From: CAG-826 sp964546565
Lineage (GTDB): Bacteria; Bacillota_I; Bacilli_A; RFN20; CAG-826
Length of the DNA: 15,314 bases
Assembly (NCBI GenBank): GCA_964546565.1
Contig: CAZJKC010000040.1
Coordinates: 1 to 15,314, forward strand
Direction of reading: 5' to 3'
Below the pieces are notes generated by a model. The model was not told the DNA's origin. It was given only the letters and a program-made list of their open reading frames with translations, and did not search any database. The translations under genes were made by a program, and so were the position numbers. How positions within the stretch are numbered: position 1 is the first letter of the stretch; every line of letters begins with the position of its first letter. Of this stretch, positions 1-6,513 are shown in pieces.

Positions 1-20
1 CCAGGAAAAAGTACACCTGG
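1..20 (+). terminator. possible terminator stem at window edge
   Basis: A 5-bp inverted repeat, CCAGG/CCTGG, flanks a 10-nt loop and is followed after a few bases by T-rich sequence. It could be the end of a terminator belonging to a gene before the window. The stem is short and the T-run is not immediately adjacent, so this is weak. No coding sequence could be recognised in any forward frame between position 1 and the prfA promoter. Confidence 0.2.
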
Positions 21-82
21 TTTCATCAAATATTATTTTTTATGCGATTGCCCTATAACGCGCAACTTTTAATTCTTATTTA

Positions 83-112
83 TAGTCAGTGAACGACGAT
101 TCATGATATAAT
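83..112 (+). promoter_or_regulatory. prfA promoter, extended -10
   Basis: A perfect -10 hexamer TATAAT lies at 107-112 and is preceded by TGA (104-106), giving an extended TGn -10. A weak -35, TAGTCA (83-88, 4 of 6 consensus bases), lies 18 nt upstream. The predicted start near 119 gives a leader of about 20 nt that contains the prfA ribosome-binding site GAGGAG (126-131). This is a vegetative sigma-A type promoter that probably drives prfA and prmC. Confidence 0.7.
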
Positions 113-140
113 AGCACCGAAACAAGAGGAGAATAACGCA

Positions 141-1223
141 ATGGAAGAGCAAATGTTAAAAAGATTAGAAGCAACAGTGACAAGATTAGCGGAATTAGAT
201 CAATTATTATTAGATCAAGAAGTATTAAGTGACCGTTATCGTTATCGTGATTTATCGAAAGAAAGAGCTAATATTGAACCAATCGTTGCTAAATATGAAG
301 AGTATAAAAAAGTGATGAGCAATCGTGAGGATGCTTTATTGATGTCGAGCGATAGCGACCCGGATATTGCGGAAATGGGAAAAGAAGAATATCGTTTATC
401 TCTTGAAAAAGAAAAAAGTCTTATTGATGAATTACGTCTTCTAATGATTCCTCGTGATCCGAATGACGATAAAAATATTATTGTGGAAATTCGTGGCGCA
501 GTCGGAGGCGATGAAGCCGATCTTTTTGCTGCCGATTTATTTAGAATGTATACTCGCTATGCCGAATCACAAGGTTGGAAAATTCAAATGATTGATGAAA
601 ATTCATCAGGCTTAGGCGGCTTTTCTATGGTTTCCTTTATGATTAAAGGTGAAGGTGTTTATTCAAAATTAAAATTTGAATCGGGAGCGCATCGAGTGCA
701 GAGAGTGCCAAAAACCGAATCACAAGGCCGAATTCATACTTCCGTCGCTACAGTTTTAGTTATGCCTGAGGCTGAAGAAGTTGATGTTGTTATCAATCCG
801 AATGATTTACAAATTGACACATATCGTTCTCAAGGAGCCGGCGGTCAAAATGTTAATAAAACGGAATCAGCAGTACGTATTACCCATATTCCAACGGGTA
901 TAGTTGTAGCTTGCCAAGTTGAAAAATCACAAATTCAAAACCGTGAAATCGCTATGAATTTATTAAGGGCACGTGTTTTAGCGGCTAAAGTTGCTGAACA
1001 AGAAGAAAAAATAGGAGCCGAACGTCGTTTAAAAGTGGGTACTGGTGAAAGATCAGAAAAGATTAGAACATACAATTATCCACAAAATCGTGTTACCGAC
1101 CATCGTATAGGCTTAACAATTCAAAAATTAGATCGTATTATGGAAGGCGAACTTAGTGAAATCATTGAAGCATTGATATATGCTGATCAACAAGAAAAAC
1201 TTCAAGAAGGTCTTTCGCAATAA
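141..1223 (+). CDS. prfA: peptide chain release factor 1 (RF1)
   Basis: RF1 recognises UAA and UAG in the ribosomal A site and triggers hydrolysis of peptidyl-tRNA. The 360-residue product has the normal family length. The stop-codon-reading PxT motif is PKT at residues 190-192, which identifies RF1 rather than RF2. The catalytic GGQ is at 234-236, within the segment RSQGAGGQNVNKTES. The start ATG follows GAGGAG at 9 nt. The gene ends TAATG, so its stop overlaps the prmC start by one base, which suggests translational coupling to the enzyme that methylates Q236. A 23-nt stretch over the GGQ region (843-865) is identical to prfB (9852-9874). Confidence 0.97.
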   Translation: MEEQMLKRLEATVTRLAELDQLLLDQEVLSDRYRYRDLSKERANIEPIVAKYEEYKKVMSNREDALLMSSDSDPDIAEMGKEEYRLSLEKEKSLIDELRLLMIPRDPNDDKNIIVEIRGAVGGDEADLFAADLFRMYTRYAESQGWKIQMIDENSSGLGGFSMVSFMIKGEGVYSKLKFESGAHRVQRVPKTESQGRIHTSVATVLVMPEAEEVDVVINPNDLQIDTYRSQGAGGQNVNKTESAVRITHIPTGIVVACQVEKSQIQNREIAMNLLRARVLAAKVAEQEEKIGAERRLKVGTGERSEKIRTYNYPQNRVTDHRIGLTIQKLDRIMEGELSEIIEALIYADQQEKLQEGLSQ

Positions 1224-2065
1224 TGAAAACAATTCATGAAAAATTAAAAGAAATTGAAGAAATACTAGAAAAGAATAATCTTGAAAAAAACATTGGTTTG
1301 CTATTGATGGAACATGTTCATAAATATTCAAATCGAACTGCGTTTTTTTTGCATCTTAATGAAGAATGCCAAAATGAAGAACTTATTGATAATTATTTAA
1401 AAGAAGTTTTAAAAGGGTCTCCTATTCAATATGTTTTGCAAGAAGCATGGTTCTTAAATCGTTCTTTTTATGTTGATAAGCGCGTTTTAATTCCACGTAT
1501 GGAAACTGAGGAATTAGCGTTAATGGCTTATGAAGTGATAGATAATTTTCCGACACCGATTGTCTTTGATTTATGTACAGGATCAGGTTGTCTTGCTATT
1601 TCGATTGCGTTAGAATTTCCTATGGCCCAAGTTATCGCTAGCGATATTTCTTCTATGGCCTTAGAAGTTACAAGAATTAATCAAAAGCGTTTACAAGTTA
1701 ATAACATAAGTTTATTATTATCGGATTTATTTTTGTCTTACCCTCAAGGAACAAAGGCTGACGTTATCGTTACTAATCCTCCTTATGTTGAAAAAAATGA
1801 TGAAATAGATCCTTTGGTTTTACGTAATGAACCTTCTTTAGCGTTATTCCCTCCCTCTGGTGATGGTTTAGAAATGTATAAACGCATTTTTAAAGCCCTT
1901 CCGTATTATTTAAATAATAATGGATTTTTACTTGCCGAGTTCGGTTATCAACAAAAAAAGCCATTAGAAAAACTCGTGAAAAAGATGTTGTCAAAAAGTC
2001 AAATAACTTTTTATCAAGATATGAATGGGAAAGACCGTTTTTTTGTTTTGCAATATCATGAATAA
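1223..2065 (+). CDS. prmC: release factor glutamine N5-methyltransferase PrmC
   Basis: PrmC transfers a methyl group from S-adenosylmethionine to the side-chain amide of the GGQ glutamine in RF1 and RF2, which raises termination efficiency. The 280-residue protein has the helical N-terminal substrate-binding domain (about 1-85), the family segment FYVDKRVLIPRMETEEL (82-98), SAM-binding motif I DLCTGSG (116-122), and the catalytic NPPY (185-188) that clamps the glutamine amide. The start overlaps the prfA stop (TAATG), and no other convincing start was seen. Both of its substrates, RF1 and RF2, are encoded in this window. It is clearly PrmC and not an rRNA or DNA N6-adenine methylase, because the ETEEL segment and the context with prfA fit only PrmC. 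Confidence 0.96.
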   Translation: MKTIHEKLKEIEEILEKNNLEKNIGLLLMEHVHKYSNRTAFFLHLNEECQNEELIDNYLKEVLKGSPIQYVLQEAWFLNRSFYVDKRVLIPRMETEELALMAYEVIDNFPTPIVFDLCTGSGCLAISIALEFPMAQVIASDISSMALEVTRINQKRLQVNNISLLLSDLFLSYPQGTKADVIVTNPPYVEKNDEIDPLVLRNEPSLALFPPSGDGLEMYKRIFKALPYYLNNNGFLLAEFGYQQKKPLEKLVKKMLSKSQITFYQDMNGKDRFFVLQYHE

Positions 2066-2089
2066 AAATTAAATTTGTGGATCATAATC
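2060..2089 (+). promoter_or_regulatory. candidate forespore sigma-F/G-type promoter
   Basis: GAATA (2060-2064) is followed after 15 nt by GATCATAATC (2080-2089). Known consensus elements are roughly GYATA-N15-GGnnAnAnTR for sigma-F and GMATA-N18-CATAMTA for sigma-G. The -35 and the CATAAT core fit sigma-G well. As a sigma-F site it has mismatches in the second -35 base, the second G, and the last base. The ribosome site GAGGTGA starts five bases further on, so the leader would be extremely short. This is inference from pattern and from the identity of the gene downstream. Confidence 0.35.
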
Positions 2090-2108
2090 ATCATGAGGTG
2101 ATTAATGA

Positions 2109-2504
2109 ATGAAACCTATTTTGATGACATTGCTAACGCTTCTTACGTCAACTACAAATTATTTAGATATGCCAGAAGTGCCATTTACTTATCGTTTTGA
2201 GATTGTTTCTAATTCACGTAATGTCGAAGATATGACCGCTCTTTATTATTATAAAGAACAACTTATTGATACTTATGAACAATATTTTATGCCTATAAGT
2301 ATCGATCAACGAGCCACCTGTATTAAAAACAGTATTCAAATGTTTTCCTTTAATAGTTCGGCACGCAGTTATTATATTGGTGGGACTATCGTTGTATTAT
2401 TAGGAAAAGCTCAAGGTGTGGAAATGCATGGTGAGTTACGTAAAAATGAATGTGACTCTACGGTAATTCGTGAAAAAATATATATTTTTGATCTCTTCGC
2501 ATAA
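2109..2504 (+). CDS. SpoIIR-like sporulation signalling protein, short and diverged
   Basis: SpoIIR is made in the forespore, crosses the septum and triggers SpoIIGA to process pro-sigma-E. This 131-residue protein starts with a hydrophobic signal-like segment (2-16). RFEIVSNSRNVED (29-41) resembles the SpoIIR segment around RVIANSDSEEDQ. GGTIVVLLGKAQG (91-103) resembles its beta strand and Gly-rich turn, and the end EKIYIFDLF (122-130) resembles the family C-terminus. It sits between prmC and ywlC, as spoIIR does in B. subtilis. Against this, it is much shorter than the roughly 220-residue Bacillus protein and lacks the WWCVxFPP motif. GAGGTGAT precedes ATG by 6 nt. It may be a minimal SpoIIR or a decaying relic. 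Confidence 0.55.
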   Translation: MKPILMTLLTLLTSTTNYLDMPEVPFTYRFEIVSNSRNVEDMTALYYYKEQLIDTYEQYFMPISIDQRATCIKNSIQMFSFNSSARSYYIGGTIVVLLGKAQGVEMHGELRKNECDSTVIREKIYIFDLFA

Positions 2505-2521
2505 AATCTTATAAGACTTTG

Positions 2522-2530
2522 TGCTACAAT
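2522..2530 (+). promoter_or_regulatory. candidate extended -10 promoter for tsaC
   Basis: TGCTACAAT (2522-2530) is an extended -10 element (TGn followed by TACAAT, 5 of 6). No good -35 lies at 16-18 nt; that region instead holds the 10-nt palindrome TCTTATAAGA (2507-2516). It would give tsaC and rpiB a vegetative start independent of the forespore-type gene before them. Confidence 0.4.
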
Positions 2531-2548
2531 AGCAGTGGTGATTTGGCT

Positions 2549-3178
2549 ATGGAAACGCAAATATTATCTTTATGGGAAATTGAAATAGGAGCCCGCTTTT
2601 TAAAACAAGGGTATGTGATTGGTTTTCCAACGGAAACTGTTTATGGACTGGCGGTTATATATGATAATCAAAAAGCTTATGATATGTTAATGGATGTAAA
2701 AAAAAGGCCACCACAAAAACCTTTTACATTAATGTGTGCTGATCTGACTGATTTAGAAAAATATGCTTATGTTAATGATAAAATAATATCTTTTTTAAAT
2801 TCATATATGCCTGGAGCTTTGACTGTTTTACTTCCGAAGAAAGATATATTACCATCATGGGTCACTTTAGATAGTGATTTTATTGGTATTCGTATTAGCG
2901 GTTTCCCCTTTGTAAGAAACTTAATTAGAGAAGTTGGAAAGCCTCTTTTAGTACCTAGTGCAAATGAATCAGGACAGCCACCTTTATCAATGTTTGAAGA
3001 TGTTAAAAGAGTATTCAATCATAAAGTTAGGGCTTTATATCAAGAGGATGCTCAAGGCGAATTACCATCGACAATTATTAAAATAGATAATAATAACGTG
3101 TATTTATTACGAGAAGGAGCAATTCCTTTTCAAGAAATAGAAAGGAAATGGAACAATGAAAATAGCAATCGGATCTGA
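2549..3178 (+). CDS. tsaC: threonylcarbamoyl-AMP synthase (Sua5/YrdC/YciO family)
   Basis: This enzyme joins threonine, bicarbonate and ATP into threonylcarbamoyl-AMP, the first step of t6A37 formation in ANN-decoding tRNAs. The 209-residue protein is a single YrdC domain without the extra C-terminal Sua5 domain. Visible family signatures are PTETVYGL (27-34), the KKRPPQKP nucleotide-binding segment (51-58), PSANESGQPP (136-145), and STIIKI (174-179). I chose ATG 2549 because GTGGTGAT ends 6 nt upstream and the protein then begins at the usual distance from PTETVYGL. A TTG start 10 codons earlier would read through the -10 element. The end overlaps rpiB by 23 nt. The position matches ywlC in the B. 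subtilis prfA region. The partner genes tsaB, tsaD and tsaE are not in the window. Confidence 0.92.
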   Translation: METQILSLWEIEIGARFLKQGYVIGFPTETVYGLAVIYDNQKAYDMLMDVKKRPPQKPFTLMCADLTDLEKYAYVNDKIISFLNSYMPGALTVLLPKKDILPSWVTLDSDFIGIRISGFPFVRNLIREVGKPLLVPSANESGQPPLSMFEDVKRVFNHKVRALYQEDAQGELPSTIIKIDNNNVYLLREGAIPFQEIERKWNNENSNRI

Positions 3179-3587
3179 CCATGGTGGATTTAATTATAAA
3201 AAGGAAATAATTAAACATCTTTTAGAAAAGGGATATGAAATAATTGATTGTGGGACCCATAATGAAGAATCGTGTGATTACCCGCTCTTTGGTTTTCAAG
3301 CTGCGCAAAAAGTTTCCTTAAAAGAAGCGGATTTTGGTATTGTGGTTTGCACTACCGGTGAAGGTATTATGATATCCGCTAATAAAGTTAAAGGTATTCG
3401 TTGTGCGTTAGGATATTGTGATGAAGTGACGGTCTTATGCCGTCAACATAATGACGCTAATATGATTGCGTTCGGTCAAAAATATATGGCTTTAGAAGAT
3501 GTTTTGCGCCGCGTGGATTTATTTTTAAGCACATCATTTGAAGGCGGTCGCCATGCTCGCCGCGTGGATTTAATTAACAATTTTTAA
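3156..3587 (+). CDS. rpiB: ribose-5-phosphate isomerase B (RpiB/LacA/LacB family)
   Basis: RpiB interconverts ribose 5-phosphate and ribulose 5-phosphate in the non-oxidative pentose phosphate pathway. The 143-residue protein has family length. It begins MKIAIGSDHGG, with the D8-H9 pair used for substrate binding and ring opening. The likely catalytic cysteine is C65 in VVCTTGEG, followed by SANKVKGIRCAL. HNDAN (98-102) and GGRHARR (130-136) supply further active-site and phosphate contacts. The loop after the cysteine reads TTGEG where many members read GTGIG. The gene starts inside tsaC (23-nt overlap) behind AAAGGAA, so the two are co-translated. B. subtilis ywlF, also RpiB, occupies a similar place near ywlC. 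A LacA/LacB role is less likely without lac genes nearby. Confidence 0.92.
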   Translation: MKIAIGSDHGGFNYKKEIIKHLLEKGYEIIDCGTHNEESCDYPLFGFQAAQKVSLKEADFGIVVCTTGEGIMISANKVKGIRCALGYCDEVTVLCRQHNDANMIAFGQKYMALEDVLRRVDLFLSTSFEGGRHARRVDLINNF

Positions 3588-3648
3588 AATAAGGCACTTC
3601 TGTTTATTTAACTTACTATTAATATCATTTATTAAATTTTAAAAAAAT

Positions 3649-3678
3649 GTATAAGATTTCGCTAAATGAGCAAAATGA
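3649..3678 (+). promoter_or_regulatory. candidate forespore sigma-F-type promoter for spoIIQ-like gene
   Basis: GTATA (3649-3653) is an exact match to the sigma-F -35 GYATA. It is followed after 15 nt by AGCAAAATGA (3669-3678), which fits GGnnAnAnTR except at the first G and the T. GAGGTGA begins four bases later. The layout parallels the candidate promoter before the SpoIIR-like gene. B. subtilis spoIIQ is a sigma-F gene, which supports the reading, but the -10 is imperfect. Confidence 0.4.
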
Positions 3679-3696
3679 TAGTGAGGTGAATAATCA

Positions 3697-4389
3697 ATGA
3701 ATAAAGATGAAGAAAAAATACCAGAATGGCGTAAAGAAGCACGAGTGGGATTAATAATTAGTTTATCGGCAGTATTACTCTTTGGTGGAATATACGCAAT
3801 TGCGAATAATTCAAAGAAGCATTCTTCTAATGATTCTTCTAATAACAGTTTAGTTATTACTCCATCAATCGATACACCAATTATATCAACGGGCAATGAG
3901 GTGGATAATCCTCTTTATGATCCGATGAATGAAACTCTTAATAAACCATTTAAACAGGAAGTGTCGATTGCTCGTTATTTCTATGATATGGATGATGATT
4001 TAGAAATTCGAAGTCAAGCGATTGTCGCGGTACCGGGAAAAACCAACACTTATACGAAAAGCTTAGGAGTAGATTATACATATAAAGCTTCTTTTGATAT
4101 CTATGCATCATGTTCTGGAACAGTTATTGCGAAGTCAAATGATTCAATATATGGCAATATGTTATTAATTGAACATCAATCCGGAATCCGTACACTTTAT
4201 TGTTCTTTAGGAGACATAAGTGTTAATAAAGGTGCAGAAGTGCGTCAAGGTGATATAATTGCCACTTCAGGAGAATCAACATATACTTCAGGATTAGGAC
4301 AATCATTACATTTTGAAGTTATCAAAAAAGATGAGACGTATTTAAATCCGGAAAAACTTTATAACCAATTGATTAAGAGTTTTATTTAA
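3697..4389 (+). CDS. spoIIQ: SpoIIQ-like forespore membrane protein, degenerate LytM/M23 domain
   Basis: SpoIIQ sits in the forespore membrane and binds SpoIIIAH across the intermembrane space, helping engulfment and the feeding-tube channel. The 230-residue protein has a short charged cytoplasmic N-terminus, one membrane helix (about 17-36), a Ser/Asn-rich linker (37-65), and a LytM-like domain (about 105-215). VSIARYFYD (89-97) matches the segment before the LytM domain in SpoIIQ. The first zinc motif HxGxD is replaced by SLGVD (122-126), as in Bacillus SpoIIQ, which has Ser there, while LHFEV (204-208) keeps the second-motif histidine. It therefore probably does not cleave peptidoglycan. 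It lacks the long charged C-terminal tail of the B. subtilis protein. ATG follows GAGGTGA at 7 nt. A general M23-family protein is the alternative. Confidence 0.78.
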   Translation: MNKDEEKIPEWRKEARVGLIISLSAVLLFGGIYAIANNSKKHSSNDSSNNSLVITPSIDTPIISTGNEVDNPLYDPMNETLNKPFKQEVSIARYFYDMDDDLEIRSQAIVAVPGKTNTYTKSLGVDYTYKASFDIYASCSGTVIAKSNDSIYGNMLLIEHQSGIRTLYCSLGDISVNKGAEVRQGDIIATSGESTYTSGLGQSLHFEVIKKDETYLNPEKLYNQLIKSFI

Positions 4390-4397
4390 GGAATAAT
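4369..4397 (+). promoter_or_regulatory. candidate sigma-A promoter for comFA
   Basis: TTGATT (4369-4374, 4 of 6) and AATAAT (4392-4397, 5 of 6) are separated by 17 nt. They lie across the end of the spoIIQ-like gene. The predicted start would be near 4404, which is the first base of the hairpin that covers the comFA ribosome site. That placement means the whole comFA leader would be the hairpin plus the T-run. Confidence 0.35.
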
Positions 4398-4403
4398 TCT
4401 TTT

Positions 4404-4435
4404 CCTCTCTAAATAATTATTAGGGAGGTTTTTTT
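4404..4435 (+). terminator. terminator-like hairpin overlapping the comFA ribosome site
   Basis: CCTCTCTAA (4404-4412) pairs over all 9 bases, one of them a G-U, with TTAGGGAGG (4420-4428) around a 7-nt loop. Seven T residues follow at 4429-4435. This has the form of an intrinsic terminator for the spoIIQ-like gene. The 3' arm is also the comFA Shine-Dalgarno sequence GGGAGG (4423-4428), 7 nt before ATG, so the same hairpin would hide that site in any transcript containing both arms. Confidence 0.75.
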
Positions 4436-5566
4436 ATGCCTGTTTGTCCAAGATGTGGTAATGACGATTTTTCTTTGTTTGGTAAAAAGAAGGGTCAGTA
4501 TTATTGCCGAAGATGCTTATCTTTACCGGTTGATAATGTGGAATATGTAGTTCGTAATAACCATCAAGGCGAGTTGACATTAGATTATTCATTAACTTCT
4601 GAGCAATTATTATTATCCAAAAAACTTATTAACTTTTATGAAAAAAAAGAGAATTGTTTAATTCATGCGACATGTGGTGCGGGAAAAACAGAAATAGTTT
4701 ATCCGTTAATTGAACGGGCTTTAAAAGATAATAAACGAGTTGGTTTTGCTATTCCCCGAAAAGATGTGGTCATTGATTTATTTCCGAGAATTGAAAAAGC
4801 ATTTTCGAAAAATGTAGTAGTGGCCATTTATGGCGGTCATCATGAGCAAGTAGTTGGCGATATTACGATTTTAACGATGCATCAAATATCGCGATTTGAA
4901 CATTATTTTGATGTTTTAATTGCTGATGAAATAGATGCTTTTCCCTTCCATAATAATGCTTTGTTAGAACATTTCTTTTTTCGATCATCGCGCGGCATGA
5001 TAGTGATGATGAGTGCGACGCCTAGTACTCGATGGTTAAATTATTTTCCTAAACACAATATATTAAAACTTGAGAAAAGATTTCATGGCTTTCCGATACC
5101 GATTCCGGAAATTATCGTTTATTCAGGAATAATGCGTTTTATTTATGTGTTAAAAACATTACGAAGTTTTATTCAAGAAAAGAAACCATGTTTAATTTTT
5201 GTCGACACGATTGAAAAAAGTGAAGTAATAGCGTACATATTGAAATTCTTTTATAAAAATGGTACTTATGTGCATTCAAAAAGAGAAGATCGTGTTCGTG
5301 TTATCAGTGATTTTAAAAAAAGAAAATATGATTATTTGGTTACAACATCAATTTTAGAAAGAGGGGTCACAATCCCCTCATTACAAGTTATTGTATATGA
5401 CGCTAATAAGGATATTTATAATGCGGAAGTTTTAGAGCAAATTAGTGGGCGTGTAGGAAGAAAAAAAGAAGATCCGTATGGAAAAGTTATCTTTTTAGGT
5501 GAAAAGAAAACGCGAGCGATGGAGAAAGCCCAACACGCGATTATAGCCCATAATGCCACGTTGTAA
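4436..5566 (+). CDS. comFA: competence DNA-uptake helicase ComFA
   Basis: ComFA is a cytosolic ATPase related to DEAD-box helicases that helps pull single-stranded transforming DNA through the ComEC channel. The 376-residue protein starts with a four-cysteine zinc motif (C4, C7, C24, C27). Helicase motifs follow in order: Walker A GAGKTE (81-86), Walker B/DEID (164-167), SATP (193-196), motif V TTSILERGVTIP (303-314), and motif VI QISGRVGR (335-342). It is shorter than B. subtilis ComFA (over 450 residues), mainly in the N-terminal part. The end overlaps comFC by 14 nt, so the pair is coupled. No comFB lies between them. Zinc fingers, motif set and partner exclude PriA or other primosomal helicases. 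Confidence 0.93.
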   Translation: MPVCPRCGNDDFSLFGKKKGQYYCRRCLSLPVDNVEYVVRNNHQGELTLDYSLTSEQLLLSKKLINFYEKKENCLIHATCGAGKTEIVYPLIERALKDNKRVGFAIPRKDVVIDLFPRIEKAFSKNVVVAIYGGHHEQVVGDITILTMHQISRFEHYFDVLIADEIDAFPFHNNALLEHFFFRSSRGMIVMMSATPSTRWLNYFPKHNILKLEKRFHGFPIPIPEIIVYSGIMRFIYVLKTLRSFIQEKKPCLIFVDTIEKSEVIAYILKFFYKNGTYVHSKREDRVRVISDFKKRKYDYLVTTSILERGVTIPSLQVIVYDANKDIYNAEVLEQISGRVGRKKEDPYGKVIFLGEKKTRAMEKAQHAIIAHNATL

Positions 5567-6176
5567 GATTTGTTTACAAGAAATTAACTATTCTTTTATG
5601 GATTCATTAATTCCATTTGCTTTTCCTTCACTATCTTTATGTCCACAGTGTTTAAAAGAGTTTCATCCCTTTTTTAAGCAATTTACTTTTCAAGGAGTTG
5701 AGACTCTAGCCATTTATCCATATGATGATTGGATTGCGAAGTTATTACAGCAATTTAAAGAGCAGGGAGATATCGAAATAGCGAATGTTTTTTTACAAAT
5801 GTATGCTTACGATTTGCATTGGAAATATCGGTCTTTTTATATAGTACCGATGCCATCTAGTGAAGAAAAAAAACAAAGTCGTGGGTTTAATCATCTTCAA
5901 GAAATGTTTAAATGTTTAAATCTTCCTTTTTTGGATATTTTAGAGAAAACAGATAATTATCAACAAGCGGCTTCATCCCGGAAAAGTCGTTGGGATAATC
6001 GCTTTTTAATCGCTCTTAAAAAAGAAAGAATACCTCTTAATGCGAGACTTTTATTGGTTGATGATGTCATGACGACAGGAGCCACAATGTATCAAGCAAT
6101 CAGTCTTTTAAAAGAAGTACATCCGCGACAAATCAAAATATTGTTAATGTCGAAAAATGAAGGAAAGAGGCGATGA
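5553..6176 (+). CDS. comFC: competence protein ComFC, phosphoribosyltransferase-like
   Basis: ComFC (ComF/GntX family) is needed for DNA uptake in competent Firmicutes and works with ComFA; its catalytic activity, if any, is unclear. The 207-residue protein has an N-terminal four-cysteine zinc motif (C4, C7, C30, C33) and a type I phosphoribosyltransferase fold. In that fold VDDVMTTGAT (169-178) is the PRPP-binding loop, and SRGFN (109-113) plus the VPMP segment (98-101) are typical of the family. The start lies inside comFA and has no good ribosome site within 15 nt, so translation probably depends on ribosomes finishing comFA. The stop is TGA, evidence that UGA is not a tryptophan codon here. 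Confidence 0.92.
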   Translation: MPRCKICLQEINYSFMDSLIPFAFPSLSLCPQCLKEFHPFFKQFTFQGVETLAIYPYDDWIAKLLQQFKEQGDIEIANVFLQMYAYDLHWKYRSFYIVPMPSSEEKKQSRGFNHLQEMFKCLNLPFLDILEKTDNYQQAASSRKSRWDNRFLIALKKERIPLNARLLLVDDVMTTGATMYQAISLLKEVHPRQIKILLMSKNEGKRR

Positions 6177-6180
6177 CTTT

Positions 6181-6211
6181 TTGATTCATTTTTAATAGAA
6201 AAAGTTATGAT
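6181..6211 (+). promoter_or_regulatory. candidate promoter for the cold-shock gene
   Basis: TTGATT (6181-6186) and TATGAT (6206-6211, 5 of 6) are separated by 19 nt, which is longer than optimal. The start would fall near 6218 and leave a leader of under 30 nt. That is too short for the long structured leader of cspA-type mRNAs. Confidence 0.4.
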
Positions 6212-6245
6212 GTAAATGTAGTTGCATTAGAAAGGTGGTATGAAC

Positions 6246-6446
6246 ATGCTAGGCAAAGTTAAATGGTTCAATGCTGAAAAAGGATTTGGATTCATTAACC
6301 GTGGAGAAGGCGCAGATATTTTTGTTCACTATTCTCAAATTATCGAGAATGGGTACCGTTCTTTAGAAGAAGGACAAGATGTTGAGTTTGACCTATTTGA
6401 AACGGATCGCGGCTTACAAGCACGCAATGTTGTTAAAATATCGTAA
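6246..6446 (+). CDS. cold-shock domain protein (Csp family)
   Basis: Csp proteins are small single-stranded RNA/DNA-binding proteins that act as RNA chaperones in the cytoplasm. The 66-residue product is a single OB-fold domain with RNP1 KGFGFI (12-17), RNP2 IFVHYS (25-30), and the opening MLGKVKWFNAEKG that is nearly invariant in the family. I prefer the second ATG (6246), because AAAGGTGG (6231-6238) lies 7 nt before it but only one base before the ATG at 6240. It has its own promoter and strong terminators, so it is probably monocistronic. Which csp paralogue it corresponds to cannot be decided from the sequence. Confidence 0.95.
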   Translation: MLGKVKWFNAEKGFGFINRGEGADIFVHYSQIIENGYRSLEEGQDVEFDLFETDRGLQARNVVKIS

Positions 6447-6452
6447 AAAAAG

Positions 6453-6481
6453 AACTTTAGGCTTAAATAATGCCCTAAGTT
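6453..6481 (+). terminator. imperfect hairpin after csp
   Basis: AACTTTAGGC (6453-6462) pairs with GCCCTAAGTT (6472-6481) if one base on each arm is bulged. A T-rich run (6488-6494) follows after several bases. It may terminate or protect the 3' end of the csp transcript. It is weaker than the next hairpin. Confidence 0.4.
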
Positions 6482-6513
6482 AAATCGTATTTTTAACTTT
6501 TAATGAATTTAGC

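Noticed and set aside
2105..2201. Small ORF starting ATG 2105, overlapping the SpoIIR-like gene
   Set aside because: It is about 31 codons in a different frame with no family resemblance. The ribosome site spacing fits ATG 2109 better.
2507..2516. TCTTATAAGA palindrome after the SpoIIR-like gene as a terminator
   Set aside because: With a usable loop only three pairs remain and no adjacent long T-run exists. It could be a protein site but there is no second copy.
2519..2548. tsaC start at TTG 2519
   Set aside because: It overlaps the candidate -10 element. ATG 2549 has GTGGTGAT at the right distance.
3588..3612. Hairpin after rpiB (AAATAA paired with TTATTT)
   Set aside because: It is an all-A-U stem of six pairs with no T-run, which is expected by chance in this composition.
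6174..6176. Mycoplasma-type code with UGA as tryptophan
   Set aside because: comFC and tsaC end in TGA, prfB uses the UGA-dependent shift, and tryptophan residues are encoded by TGG.
6240..6245. csp start at ATG 6240
   Set aside because: The ribosome site ends one base before it. ATG 6246 has proper spacing and the standard MLGKVKWFN start.
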